Assembly (NCBI GenBank): GCA_030549335.1
Contig: CM060195.1
Location: 3,893,501 to 3,957,500, forward strand
Length of the DNA stretch: 64,000 bases
Source of the DNA: Pontederia crassipes
Lineage: Eukaryota > Streptophyta > Magnoliopsida > Commelinales > Pontederiaceae
Reading direction: 5' to 3'
Below, piece after piece: positions 24,528 to 36,181 of the stretch; position 1 is the stretch's first letter, and every line of letters begins with the position of its first letter. Under the pieces are notes generated by a model that saw only the letters and a program-made list of their open reading frames with translations, searched no databases and was not told where the DNA came from. A program made the position numbers and the translations under genes.

Positions 24528-25381
24528 AATTTATGGATGGATAACATTTTTGTCGGGGTTGTCCATTTTGTGCCCAAGGATATCACATTGACGAGTAAGA
24601 TCTTGAATGACATCAAAGGTACTAGAAAAAGAAAGAGTCGGAAAGATCTTGAATTAGAATTATTGCTTAACATATTTAATATCAAAATGAGAGATTCATA
24701 AAAAGTAACACAAACTAATAATAAAATAAGTCTGTTTTATAGAGCAATTGTTAGAAATTTGGAAAAGAAATGAATGCAACATGATGATGCACATATCAGA
24801 ATAATAAAGTGGCTCTCACATGAATGAAAAAAGGCTAAAGATTCTGTGGAGCTAACACACAATCCTGTGGATCCTTTCCTAATGTACTGAATATGTCAAG
24901 AGATAGTTAGCGAAGGGAACAATGACAAAAGAAGTTACCCAATTTTCAAGATTAATTATTCTTTCCTTTCAAGATGATGACGTGGACAATATTCGAACCA
25001 CATGAAGAATGAAGTTGAACTGCGAGATCTCTTCTTTTTTACTATTTATGCTCAACAGTAGAAAGACTTCTTTGATGTTTCCCCAATGGTCTGTTTGGAT
25101 GCAAAACAAATGTTCCAAAATAAATTTTATTAACCCCACTCTGACCTCATTTCTTAACCTCATCGAGAATAATAGGTTCGGAGTCCCCTAAGAACTTACA
25201 AACCTTGTATTTTACCATCGTTACGGGTGAGGCCCACAAGGTAAGAATAATATTGTTTGGATGACATTACGACAACAAGGCCATTGTTCTAATTGTATCC
25301 CCGTACCAAATGAGGCCCAAGAGATTTTATGATAGGCAGAGCCACTCACATACTGATGGTAGATCTTGTAAATATTACAAT
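24528..25381. other. Intergenic spacer
   Basis: No gene is seen; complementary open frames at 24969-25191 cancel each other and show no family resemblance. Confidence 0.4.
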
Positions 25382-26999
25382 TGTCACACCCAACTCTGTG
25401 ATTAAGTTCTAATTCTAATTATTTCAACTCTTAATCTTATTTAACTATTTTATAACAAATTCGAGCAAACCTCCTCCCTTATTTACTTGGGTATTACTCA
25501 TTGGTACATGTATATTTATCAATGTTTAATCAAAAGCACATAAGACATAGTGTCATCTCTTTTTTCAACACGCTATTTAATATATAGCACCCCCAAATAG
25601 TTACGTGGCATATAACATTACATCATATTTCTTATTTCAATGCCTATAGTTATATAATACACGTGTTCCAAAAATAAAGTGAAGGAGAAATAAAATTGCT
25701 TTGGCGGTTCGACCTCTTTTACGTATAACAAAAGCAAGCTTCGAGTCGACTCAACTAAATAACTTAGACTTATTTGAAAAATTCATCAAGGATAAGGGAG
25801 CAATAATCGTTTGCTCAGTGAGTAGAATAAAAGTATAACATAGGGGAATAATACGACTGCATATAACATTGAATAATATCATTTTACCATATGAGAAAAT
25901 ATTTAAAGCTTAACACATATATCATAAGTTATCAAATCATATGAACATTCACATAAATAAAGTACCTCAAGATATTATCATATTCACAGTTAAACTCCAC
26001 AAATGCGTCATTGCACATACCCAACATGGGTCAATACGTATTTCTCCATGGTTATGTGTAATATAATTAAGCATAGTATCATAATCATGATTCTCGGATA
26101 CATATAATATAACATGAGTCAATGTGTCAAACAGTTATATAAGCAGAGCATCATGATCATGAGTCTCGGATACACAAAGCATAACATGAGTTTATACGTA
26201 TTCATCCATGATCATGTGTCATACAATTAAGTAAAGTTTCACAATTATGAGTTTTGGATACGTAAAACATGTCATGTGTCAATATAAATGCCTCCATAAT
26301 CATGTGTCATATAATTAAATAGAGCTTCACAATCATGAGTTTGGATACGCAATCCATAACTTAAGTTAATACGTGCACGCAAAATAACCACCAGAGGGTA
26401 AAGACACCCGATATGTGCTTCAAAGGCATCATGCATATTCAATGCGGTCCCAAAAACCTTTTCTTTCATCCAATATAGCCAATGAATAGAGTTTCATAAT
26501 ACCAAAGTAACATGTCATAATCACATATCAATATCAAGTAAATTTTATTTTAACATCACAATTATTGTTTGTCCCTGAAAACATTGTCATGTAAAAATTT
26601 ACTTTATCTCATATGAAATTCTTGAAACATATTATAAATATTTTTCACTTAAATTATGTTTCAATACTAATAATAATATTTGCTTGAAATAATACTATAA
26701 ATAAAAGAAGTAACATATATCACTCACCTTGTATTTTACTTTTTCAGAGATGTTTATTAAATTTTCTTTCTTTCACTTGTAGCTTGATGATTTCTTACAA
26801 GCGATGATGCCTTCTTACTATTCAATCACTAGTGAAAATAATATGCTATCATGCTCACGATGCATAAATACTTATGCACCTTAGAATATATGTAGTTTCT
26901 TATAAATATTAGTGTTCAATCTCATGTTATCCATATGGTATTGCACACTTTAAACTAATTAATACTACCCAATCTTTCAAGGTTTGACTAGGTGTTACA
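25382..26999. mobile_element. LTR-like block with TGTCAC...GTTACA ends
   Basis: The stretch begins TGTCACACCC and ends AGGTGTTACA, near-inverted ends like the two other long LTRs in this window, and it encodes nothing. The flanking pentamers (acaat and tcaaa) do not match, so the boundaries or the element type may be wrong. A ~110-bp tandem repeat lies within. Resemblance to giant gypsy LTRs is inference. Confidence 0.4.
26020..26370. repeat. Tandem repeat, ~110-bp unit, about 3-4 copies
   Basis: Units read gagtcaatacgtat..., ccatgatcatgtgtcat, ataattaagtagagc, ttcacaatcatgagt, ctcggatacataaaac with variation. Components recur near 26028, 26130 (partial), 26190 and 26275. A minus-strand frame at 26272-26469 crosses it and is not a gene. 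Confidence 0.75.
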
Positions 27000-29677
27000 T
27001 CAAAATTTTGTCTGTTAATAAATATTTCATAATTTATTAACCAAATGATCAAATATTATCATTATGGATGAATTAGAAATTATACTTACTAAAGTTTGCA
27101 CCCTATAATTATCATGTGCTAATTCTCGGTGAGCAATTCATACAAGTCTAGGCAATTTGAATTAGGATATATATTCTGAGAAACAATTTGAATACTCAAA
27201 AAATAATTTATATCTTTCACAATAATCGGCTATTTGATGAGATACTAATTTTTCCTCTGAAAATTAGATTTCATTAATAGTTAGCTATTAAAATTGTAAA
27301 ATTTAATTCCTTGTATACTCTCGTAAAAAAATAATCAATTCAACTTGAGTTATGTCCATGTTCTGAACCTAGACAAAAGAAGTTATGCAGGATAAAATAA
27401 TTCATTTCTCCATATATACAACTTTAAATTGAATGATTTCACTTCCCACTATACCCTTGAATTGTCTTATTACACATTTAAATTCAGGCTATCCTAATCT
27501 TGGCCTAATTTACAAGGTGGACCTACAGAGTGAGCGACCCATGAAGATAGTTTCATAACTTTCTTTATAAAAGTTCTTTGAGGTGATTCTTGTGACCAAA
27601 GCTAACTTTCAAAGGATGAAATATAGAAAATTTCAAAATTCATGGAGAAGGAACCGTGAAGATATGATCATATGAAGTTGAAGGTTTAGTTTCATATTAA
27701 AGAATTCACCTTGGACAAGCATCCTTGACGAATTTCTTCCCGCCATCCTACTAGGGTTGTTGTCCTAATGATTTTAAAGCTCATAACCAAATATCAACTA
27801 TTAGGACAAAGTGCTCATAATATTATTCTCGTCCTAGATCACATCGTGTCTTAAGATGAGTTCAACTAGAGCAAGAAGATGTGAATTATTTTATGATAAA
27901 AATCTTTGTAGGTCTCTATTAGTATAAATGTATAAGGTTTAGTATGTACACTTACATTATACTGTATTATTATGCAACAAAAAAAAATATTGTTGATTAG
28001 TAAGCAGTGAAGTAGCGTGTCCATAATTATAGTCCAGTCTCGCATTACAATCGGTACATATTACATTTTATTATATGTTTTGTGTGTATATATGTATATG
28101 TCATAAAATCAAATTTCTTTTAAATCATATAAAAGCAAATTAGAATTCAGATTCCTAACAAACATAGATGTGATATGGTATATTCTTAATAAACTTTGTG
28201 AATGCTGTAATTGAAAAATAACTTCCAACGGTTAATTAATTGATTCCAACCTTTATGATTGATGGATAAATATTAACTCAATTGATTATTGCACCCAATT
28301 AATATTTATGACTAATTAATAAATTAAAAAATATTAATTAATTTATAATCACAATCAATTGAGCATTATACTAATAAAAAATTGTTAACATGATAATTAT
28401 TAAATGAGGTCAAAATTAGTTATCGTCGACGATCTCTTAAAAATTAGTAATTGATAATGGATATTGATATTGATTGATAATTATCATGAATAATTAGAAT
28501 ACATATTGGATAACTGATAGTTCTTAATTAGAATTGATTGATATATAAATTTATTATGATGATTGATTATTGTTATGTTGTTTTATTAACCGATCATTAT
28601 TCCCTTTTTGATGGATCATTCCATTCTCTTTTAGACCTTATCTATTAAGTATTTTTATGCATGAGATTATTTTTATTTTTGGATCATGATAAGAAAATGA
28701 TGATGAAGAGACGTTTGATTACTCATTTAGTGATTGATTTGTCATAAATATGAATATTGATAGAGGGTTAATAGTTTGTATCAGTATAGTAACAATGTGT
28801 AGATGTAACTTACACTTTTGCAATGATGAAATTTATTGTATAAGTTCTTTTGTTTATATAAACCACTAAGTAAAAGAAAAGGTCAAGTAAAAAAATTGAC
28901 TAGCACTTCTAAGATGGCCTCCTGAAGAAGTATTCATAATGTATGTAATCTTATTAGGGTACCAAGCAATTTATCATTAGAATGAAAACACACATTTTAC
29001 ATCATGCATATGATTGGACCAATAAGCTCTCAGTTCCAAATATTGCATTAATAAAATATCATGGGATTGGAGTAATTTTCGTAATTGATTTCTCAACCTT
29101 GATTTCATCTTATTTTGATCCTCAGATTGTATTTTATAACTAGTTAATGAGAAAAATGTATGTATAAACTTATAAAGGATTTATACCTGTAGTCCAATCG
29201 TTAGATTACAGTACGATGGTGGATGTTAAACCAAATTACAATTTTATAATAAAATAATCTTCTCAAACTACAAATTAGGATGTTGAGATAGATGCAATTT
29301 GGCATCCATATAAATTAAACCCAAATACAATATAATATATTAATTAAAATATTTATCTTAAAATTTACAAAATGTATGGGGCTCCCTTCTCTCTCCATTG
29401 TAAATTTCTGTTATTTTAAAATCAACATTTGTATATAATTTTAAGAAATTATCATATTTTATTTAAGTTCACTTGCAGATATCATGTGGTATCTATGTCA
29501 AAAACTAATCCAACTTTATGATTGCATATTAATGGGATTATTTTATTATAAAATATATAACTTAAAAGATCAATTGATTACGAAATTAGTGCACCGGATC
29601 GTTGATTATTAAAGGGTAATGATATCTAAGTATGCCTTTCAATTAATGAAACAAAACTTAAACTTGACCTTCATCAG

Positions 29678-29680
<3 letters not shown>
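27000..29680. other. AT-rich intergenic DNA
   Basis: No gene or delimited element is seen. 28220-28580 is rich in attaattgatt-type permutations. Confidence 0.5.

Positions 29681-29715
<35 letters not shown>
29681..29715. repeat. (CT)n microsatellite
   Basis: An uninterrupted CT run of about 34 bases lies roughly 140 bases downstream of the stop codon of the minus-strand gene at 29854-31629. Confidence 0.95.
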
Positions 29716-29718
<3 letters not shown>

Positions 29719-29853
29719 GTCTTCATCAACAAAACTAAGTACTCATAGCAAGCATTTCAGAAAAGCTTAAAAAACAGAGAAACTAAAGTCACGTAGGCAG
29801 GTAGAGCACGCGGCAGCGTGCATGAGGTGAGCAACCGGAATGCGCGCCCTGTT

Positions 29854-31629
29854 TTAGCAAGACAGAGCCTTGGTGTCAGCCATGACCATCCCGCCGGCGG
29901 CGTTCACGTTGCGGGTGTAGCAGGAGGCGTCGTCCTTGTACCTGTACGTGGATCTCGTGCTCCCACTTCCCCACAGGGTCTCAGCGTCCCTCACTAGCGC
30001 CTGCCCCTCGGCGTCCTGCCGGTCCGTCAGCGCGGCCGTCGTCACGATCTGCCCCTCGCTCAGGTTCACCATCTCCAGCAGCTGGTGGAACATCCGAGCC
30101 TTCTCGAACTTGCCACCGTTGGCGGCGGCAGCGATAGACGTCTGAACCTGCAGCGGCGCCTCCAGGAGCAGTTGCGCCCTGTGGAGCAGCTGGTGCTCCT
30201 TCACCACCGCCACAGTCATCCGCTCTTTGTTGAATACCTCCACCTGCGTCACCCGTCCCTGGTTCTGCACCTCGACCTGGCTCTTGTACTTAATTTTCTG
30301 GCGGACGTGGGTGGTCAGGTTGCCGTGCGACGAGCTCACCCACCCCGAGAACCGGACGAAGCCCTCCGCCTCGACGCTGGACTGGCCGTCGGGTTGTCTC
30401 CACTCGGCATTCCGGTTCATCTGCAGCGGGGGCGCGAAGTAATCGATCACGCCGGCCTGCACGGTGTCCGACCAGTCATCCACCCAGACATGAAGGTTGG
30501 CGCTCACAAGCCAGTACCTCTGAGCGTCGTGCACGCCAAGTCCGATCTCGTGGGGGCGCCCGTCGAGCATTAGTCCCAGGAAGGGTGTCAGGTCGAGGTC
30601 GTAGGTCGGCATGTCGAACGTGCTGATGGACGCCACCGGAGACCAGAAGTAGGGGTTGATCGAACCCGGGTAGAGCACCACGAAAGGGATGTGGCCGCCG
30701 GCAAACTGCCCGTCGATCGTGGCGTAGACCTGTCGAAATCCCCCATTGCACCTGGGGACTGAGAGTCTCTTCGCGTGGTGCTGGTAGTGGTTCTTCAGAG
30801 GGTTCATGTACCATAGCTCGTCGTCGCCATGGTACGACGCGAAGATCTCCAGCGCGGCCCGGTACGTGTTTCTAGGGATGGTCACGGACGTGCTCGCAAC
30901 GTGGGAGTCGTTGTTGATGCGGAACCAGAAACCGGAGGTGCACTGTCCATCGGGGTTGGAGATGGGGATAACGAGGTCGGCCGGCTTGCGGTATATCCTC
31001 TTTACGGTGGGATGGGACGTGTAAGTCGATAGCCGCGGTGACACATCCAGTGACCCGACCGTGCCGCGGTAGAAGTGCAAGGAAACATTGACGGTGAACA
31101 CACCGGGGAGGACGTCAATGGAATTCTCGAGCATAACTGACACGGTTCCGCTGCCGGCGGCGCCCCCGAAGTGTCTGCGGCGGTCTAATACCGCGGCGTA
31201 GTGGGTGACATCCTTGCGGACGTTCCAGTACGTTCCGGGCGCCATCGGCCGTGGCGTCACTGTCCGGAGGACCTCGGCGCCGTTGATCCAGACGGCGGCC
31301 ACGCGTTCCTGCTGGAGGTCAGAGGCCGAAGCAGACAGCTCAAGAACGACGTGCGTCCAGGGGAAGGGGCACTCGGATGGCTGCGTGTAGTTGACACTGA
31401 CGGGCGGCTCGCCCGCGGTGTCCGCGAAATCTTGCTGCAGGACCAGAAGGGTGCACTGGGGAGTTTGTCCGGCGAGCACAGGGGGGAGAGTGGGATCCAA
31501 GTGTTCGAGCGAAACAGGCGGGATTGGATCTTGGGCCGTAGGCAGCTTGATCACGTCGGGGAGCGATGATGCCATGACCATGAAACACAGCAAGATGGCA
31601 AAACAAAGTTGGTAGCGTTTCCGGTGCAT
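29854..31629 (-). CDS. Peptide-N4-(N-acetyl-beta-glucosaminyl)asparagine amidase A family protein
   Basis: A single-exon gene of 591 residues. Residues 1-22 form a signal peptide (basic start, then FAILLCFMVMASS). From about residue 36 the protein matches the PNGase A family: EHLDPTLPPVL, WTHVVLELSA, VWINGAEVLRTVTPRP, FASYHGDDELWYMNP, FVVLYPGSINPYFWSPVASI, HEIGLGVHDAQRYWLVSANL and a Cys-containing C-terminus. Plant members of this family release N-glycans from glycopeptides in acidic compartments (vacuole or apoplast). Length is normal for the family. A possible TATA box (ctatatatatag, 31696-31707) lies about 67 bases before the ATG. It is the smaller of two tandem paralogues. Function is by family; activity is untested. 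Confidence 0.92.
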   Translation of the reverse strand: MHRKRYQLCFAILLCFMVMASSLPDVIKLPTAQDPIPPVSLEHLDPTLPPVLAGQTPQCTLLVLQQDFADTAGEPPVSVNYTQPSECPFPWTHVVLELSASASDLQQERVAAVWINGAEVLRTVTPRPMAPGTYWNVRKDVTHYAAVLDRRRHFGGAAGSGTVSVMLENSIDVLPGVFTVNVSLHFYRGTVGSLDVSPRLSTYTSHPTVKRIYRKPADLVIPISNPDGQCTSGFWFRINNDSHVASTSVTIPRNTYRAALEIFASYHGDDELWYMNPLKNHYQHHAKRLSVPRCNGGFRQVYATIDGQFAGGHIPFVVLYPGSINPYFWSPVASISTFDMPTYDLDLTPFLGLMLDGRPHEIGLGVHDAQRYWLVSANLHVWVDDWSDTVQAGVIDYFAPPLQMNRNAEWRQPDGQSSVEAEGFVRFSGWVSSSHGNLTTHVRQKIKYKSQVEVQNQGRVTQVEVFNKERMTVAVVKEHQLLHRAQLLLEAPLQVQTSIAAAANGGKFEKARMFHQLLEMVNLSEGQIVTTAALTDRQDAEGQALVRDAETLWGSGSTRSTYRYKDDASCYTRNVNAAGGMVMADTKALSC

Positions 31630-31695
31630 CTTTGATCACAATGGTTATAGCAAACTCGAAACTTTGGTGAATGGCTCCTCCTCTTTCTTCAATGG

Positions 31696-31707
31696 CTATA
31701 TATATAG
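31696..31707 (-). promoter_or_regulatory. Possible TATA box of the PNGase A-like gene
   Basis: The palindromic ctatatatatag lies about 67 bases upstream of the start codon, a plausible distance for a short plant leader. No other promoter element was recognised. Confidence 0.4.
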
Positions 31708-33307
31708 ATATAATATGGAGCTCAATAGAAGATGGCAAAGAGATGGAAAGAGGAAGTATACAAGCATGGAATGCAAAAATGCGTGCAGACAACCAACACC
31801 ATTATTGTTCTACTACACAAGTACAAGAGGTTGGTATGCTTCCTTCTGTCTTCTCTCACTGTGTTGTAGACGGCAGAAGGAATCCAACCAAAAAGCAGCA
31901 TAACGTATCCTTTCGACGTAGCATTCACATGGAAAACCCCATTCTCGAACGGATCTGGATACGTGAAGGAACGAGTGGTTGCAGCGCAGAGGACCATCGT
32001 CTGTATCTGCCACTCGACATGTTTCTACTCTGTCTTGGTTTTGCCATTTTACAGAGCCAAGTGCATTAATAGGACACGCAGTTGCTCGGAATCAGACTGC
32101 AGTGGTACTGCAATTGCTACGACCATGCGCCATTACAATTTGGCTTGCAGCTCGGCAACCACGGAACTCCTTACGCATGTCGTCTACCAGTCGTCTGCAG
32201 AGAAACTGGCACGGCAGGAAATGGAGGGCGGACCCATGCCGTGCAGCACGCCCGGAGGCAACGGCAGCAAGGAGCCGGTGGTGCGATGCGAATGGTTACT
32301 GATATGGTGCTGCTGCTGAGGCTTTAGAGTAAGATAAATGGATCCTATGGTCATGGTTTAAAGTTAATGCTCATTATTTTTCCATGAATTGCAGACACTT
32401 CCAGTTTTCTGTAAAAAGTATCGGAGTTCAGTATATTTGATTTCGCTTGCCTGTTACTATGCAAACATTCTGATTTATATTCCTCGTGTCTCCATTTATT
32501 AAGCAGATGGTGAGCACAATGCCAAGAAATGTTTCACCACTTATGCTTCTTATATTTATAGAATGGTATAACTTTTTCATGTTATGAGTTCAATGCAGTT
32601 TCATCTTTGTTCCGATTGAAAACAGCCTTTTTTTTCTGGACTACCTAAAGTTTTTAATATTCACCACGTTAACAAGCAGTTGTACATTCTAATCCTACCA
32701 TTTATCTTTTCATCATATTCTCTGTGTGCTTTTACAAAAAAAAAAAAAAGAAAAACAGAAAAACGCAGGAACTATCTCTAGAATTATTATCTACTTGCAC
32801 AATCAATCTACTTTTGATTGTTCAGCAATCTGAAATTTAAACATCTACTCTGCAATCATCCACAGGCAGCTTGTTGGAACGAATAGAAGATTGGGAATTG
32901 TATTCCTCTGTAAACGTTCGGAGGTGGTTGTCCAGTTGATTAGAACCTTGAACCATTTGTAACCAAGGCCATATTGTGCATTTGAATTCAGCAGATCAAA
33001 TATGCTCAATGTGCATTCTGGCTAGTTTGCCCCCCAAGTCTTATTTCTTTAAACGTTCCTTTTCTCATTGAATCTGCCTGTAGCAATTGACTGAAAGAAA
33101 ACTTCATAAAATGCAAAAGCAACTCATGGTTTGAGCTTGTAACATAAGAGATCCTGCATTATGTCAGACCTATAAATTTGTTTCAGAAGCAAACGGGTAC
33201 CTTGTAACTTGTAAAGTTAACAAATAATGTATATTCTATACTCAGGAAATTAAGACATCCTCTTGGAACGATAACATATCATGCATTACGCATAGAAAAC
33301 TAAACCA
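31708..33307. other. Spacer between the two PNGase A-like genes
   Basis: No gene is supported. Several overlapping open frames (31664-32327, both strands) have mixed composition and no recognisable domain. An A-rich run lies at 32736-32750. Confidence 0.5.
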
Positions 33308-36181
33308 TTAAGCATTGCACTGCATAGTAGTTAATTTGCACCGAGATGCCGGAGCTGCGACCATGCTGCAAGATTTTGATTCCAAATTCCGCTTCACCTT
33401 CCCTCCGACGGCAGCCACCGATCGGAGGTAACACCCGTTCTCGTCCCGAAACTTGTACCTCGACTTGGTGTCCCCGCTCCCCCACAAGGTCGTGCCGTTG
33501 TTCACCACCGTGGAGCCCTGGGCCTCCTGCCAGTCGCCAATAGTGCTCATGGCCTTCACACCTCCCCTGGTGACCCTCCGGGTCTCTTGAAGCGCATGCT
33601 CGAGTTTGATCATGCGGAGCATGGAGCCGACTGCGCCGACGGAGTTCGTCCTCGTCATTTGCAGCGGCGCCTCGCTCTCCATCGACGCCCTCTCAATTTG
33701 CTCGTCGCCCATATCGATTCTTATGCTGGTCCTTGACTTGCTCTCCATCTCGACATGCTTCGCGACCCCCTGATCCTTTATCTCGACCTTGCTCTTGAAC
33801 TTGAACTTTTGCTCCACGGCTGTCGTTATGTTGCCGTAAGACGAGCACACCCAACCAGAGAACTTGATCTGCGTCTCCCCTTCAATCTGGGATTGGCCTC
33901 CTTTGCTCTTCCACTCTACTTCCTTGTTTAGCTGAAGAGGGGGGACTTCGTAATGCTGCAAGCCTCCGGTGACAGCATCAGACCTTGCATCCACCCATAG
34001 GTGGAGGTTGGCAGACAAAAGCCAGTAAGGCTGGCCGTCTCGAACTGTGAGGCCGAACTCGTGGGCCTTGTCGTCGAGGAGCAGGCCGAGGAACGGAGTG
34101 ATCTCGAGCTCGTAAGTTGGGTGGTTGTAAGCACCGATGCCGGCTACGGGAGCCCAAAGGTAAGGACTAATGGAGCTTGGATATATGACAGGGAATGGAA
34201 CGAAGGAACCCACAGAGCGGTCGTCTATTTCGGCCACCACCTGCCTGAACCCGCCGTTGCGCCTCGCTGATTCGAGCCCATCGTAGGAGTTGAATTGGAG
34301 CTCTTCTGAGCAAAGGGGGTTGAGGTACCAGTACCCGTCGCCGCCGTGGTGCGATGCATAGATCTCCAGCATTGCGCGGTACGTGTTCTTGGGGATGATC
34401 ACGTCGGACTTCCTCTGGACGTCGGATTCGTTCTGAAGCTGGAACCATGAGCCTTCACTACTGCGCGAAATGGGGATGATCGTATCAGCTGGTTCATCGT
34501 AGATCGTCGTAATTGTCGGAAGATGAACACGCTTGGGCTTTGCTTCAAAGGGGTTGGAGGTGATTCCCATGCAAGTGCGGCAAGGTACGTTGCGGTAGAA
34601 AAGGAGAGAAATGTTGGCGGTGAAGAATCCTGACAAGGTGACGTTTAAGTTGTCCAGTGTCACGGACAGGTGGCCTCCGTCACGTAGAAGGGCCATGTAA
34701 CGCGTGACGTCCTTGTGAACTCGCCAGAGGACGCCCGGAGCCATAGGGAGTGGGGCGGTGGTGCGCAGGAGCTCCGCGCCGTGGAGCCAAATAGCCGAGA
34801 TGGGGTCATCCTTCAGGTTCGAGGCAAAGGCTGAGAATTCGAGCACGACGCGCGACCATGGCATAGGGCAGTCGACGGGCGGGGTGTAGTTGGCGACCAC
34901 GGGGGATGCGCCGACGGCGTTGGCGCCGCCGAATGCAAGATGAAGGACAGGGAGAGAACACTTGGGAGCGTGGCTCAGGAGGACGGGGGGGAACGTGGGG
35001 TCTATGTACTCGACGGTTTGCAAGGGCGGAGAAGGTGTTATTGGTTGTGCCGGTGGCAGTGAAGGTGGAGATGACGAGGGTATTGGCGATGGTGGCTCTG
35101 ATGGAGGCAACACCGGTGGAGATTCTGGCGGCGGCACCAAGGGCGGATATGACGGAGGTGTTGTTGGCGATGCTGAAGGTGGTATCAACCACCGCGATGG
35201 TGGAGGCGTTACTGGTTGCGATGGTGGTGACCATGGAGGTATTGATGGTCGTGGTGGTGACGTTGAAGGTGGCAGCAATGGCGGCGGAGGCATCGGCGAA
35301 TTTGGTGACTGGGGAGACAATGGAGCTAGTGATGGTCGTGGTGACGTTGAGGGTGGCAGCAATGGCGGGAATGGTGGAGATTCTGTTGGTTGTGATGGTG
35401 CTTCCGGCGATGGAGGTACTGCTATTTGTGGTGGCGATGCCGGAGGTGGAAGCAACGGTAACGATGGCGGAAGTATTTCTGGCTGGGGTGGCGATTGCGA
35501 TGACGGCGGAGATGATTCAGGTGCTGCTATTTGTGGTGGTGATGCCGAAGGTGGTAGCAACGGCGGCGATGACGAAGGCATAGGTGGTTCCGATGGTGAG
35601 TCTGATGGCGGCGCAGACGATGGAGTAATTGCTGGTCGCGGCGGTGGTGTTGGCGTCGGCAGCAACGGTGGATATGACGGTGGTATTTCTTGCTGTGGCG
35701 GTGAAACGGACGGCGGCAACGCCGGTTCCGGTGGCAATGCTGGCAGTGGGGGCAACGACGTAGATGGGGCCGAGGCCCCTGGTACTGGCGCCGGTAATGC
35801 TGCAGGTGGTTGTTCAAGTGGAGCCTCCGCAGTCGGAGACGGCGGCAGTGTGGGTTTCAATGTTGGCGGTAAAGCCGGCGGCTGCAAGGGTGGCAGGAAT
35901 GGAACCATTGCCGGTGGCCTCGACAGTGGTGGCTGCAATGGCATTTCTGGCGACGGCGGAGAACATAGCAGCAAGCCTGCCGAAGGTGGAACTCGAAGCA
36001 GCGATGGTAGTGGCGTTGTCGTCGTCGACGTTTGCGATGGCAGCAGCAAAGGTAACGTGGACCGCTCCTCCTCCGCGCCCACTGGTTGCCTCCGACAGCT
36101 GCAAGAGCATCTGAGCGGCAGCAGAAGGGAAAACAGCAGGAATCGCAGCGAAGAATGGATGAGACGTCTCCTAAGAACCAT
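33308..36181 (-). CDS. PNGase A family protein with a long proline-rich extensin-like insert
   Basis: A single-exon frame of 957 residues. Residues 1-27 resemble a signal peptide (FLLFSLLLPL). Residues ~43-388 are about half proline, with repeats of LLPPSASPPQIA type and many SPP/TPP/PPS steps, like extensin and arabinogalactan-type regions where proline can be hydroxylated and glycosylated. Residues ~390-957 are a full PNGase A domain (EYIDPTFPPVLL, AIWLHGAELLRT, YASHHGGDGYWYLNPL, VIYPSSISPYLWAPVAGI, HEFGLTVRDGQPYWLLSANL), closely parallel to the neighbour at 29854-31629. Family members are usually about 600 residues, so the insert accounts for the excess length. Tandem duplication followed by repeat expansion is the likely history. 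The proline region could tether the enzyme to the cell wall; that is inference. Confidence 0.88.
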   Translation of the reverse strand: MVLRRRLIHSSLRFLLFSLLLPLRCSCSCRRQPVGAEEERSTLPLLLPSQTSTTTTPLPSLLRVPPSAGLLLCSPPSPEMPLQPPLSRPPAMVPFLPPLQPPALPPTLKPTLPPSPTAEAPLEQPPAALPAPVPGASAPSTSLPPLPALPPEPALPPSVSPPQQEIPPSYPPLLPTPTPPPRPAITPSSAPPSDSPSEPPMPSSSPPLLPPSASPPQIAAPESSPPSSQSPPQPEILPPSLPLLPPPASPPQIAVPPSPEAPSQPTESPPFPPLLPPSTSPRPSLAPLSPQSPNSPMPPPPLLPPSTSPPRPSIPPWSPPSQPVTPPPSRWLIPPSASPTTPPSYPPLVPPPESPPVLPPSEPPSPIPSSSPPSLPPAQPITPSPPLQTVEYIDPTFPPVLLSHAPKCSLPVLHLAFGGANAVGASPVVANYTPPVDCPMPWSRVVLEFSAFASNLKDDPISAIWLHGAELLRTTAPLPMAPGVLWRVHKDVTRYMALLRDGGHLSVTLDNLNVTLSGFFTANISLLFYRNVPCRTCMGITSNPFEAKPKRVHLPTITTIYDEPADTIIPISRSSEGSWFQLQNESDVQRKSDVIIPKNTYRAMLEIYASHHGGDGYWYLNPLCSEELQFNSYDGLESARRNGGFRQVVAEIDDRSVGSFVPFPVIYPSSISPYLWAPVAGIGAYNHPTYELEITPFLGLLLDDKAHEFGLTVRDGQPYWLLSANLHLWVDARSDAVTGGLQHYEVPPLQLNKEVEWKSKGGQSQIEGETQIKFSGWVCSSYGNITTAVEQKFKFKSKVEIKDQGVAKHVEMESKSRTSIRIDMGDEQIERASMESEAPLQMTRTNSVGAVGSMLRMIKLEHALQETRRVTRGGVKAMSTIGDWQEAQGSTVVNNGTTLWGSGDTKSRYKFRDENGCYLRSVAAVGGKVKRNLESKSCSMVAAPASRCKLTTMQCNA

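Noticed and set aside
26020..26370. CRISPR-like spaced repeats
   Set aside because: Units vary in both repeat and spacer, spacing is irregular, there are no cas genes, and the sequence is a plant nuclear repeat.
30085..30573. 162-residue plus-strand frame opposite the PNGase A-like gene
   Set aside because: Shadow of the minus-strand coding frame in GC-rich DNA.
35527..35817. Histidine/arginine-rich minus-strand frame
   Set aside because: Out-of-frame reading of the same proline repeat; no family.
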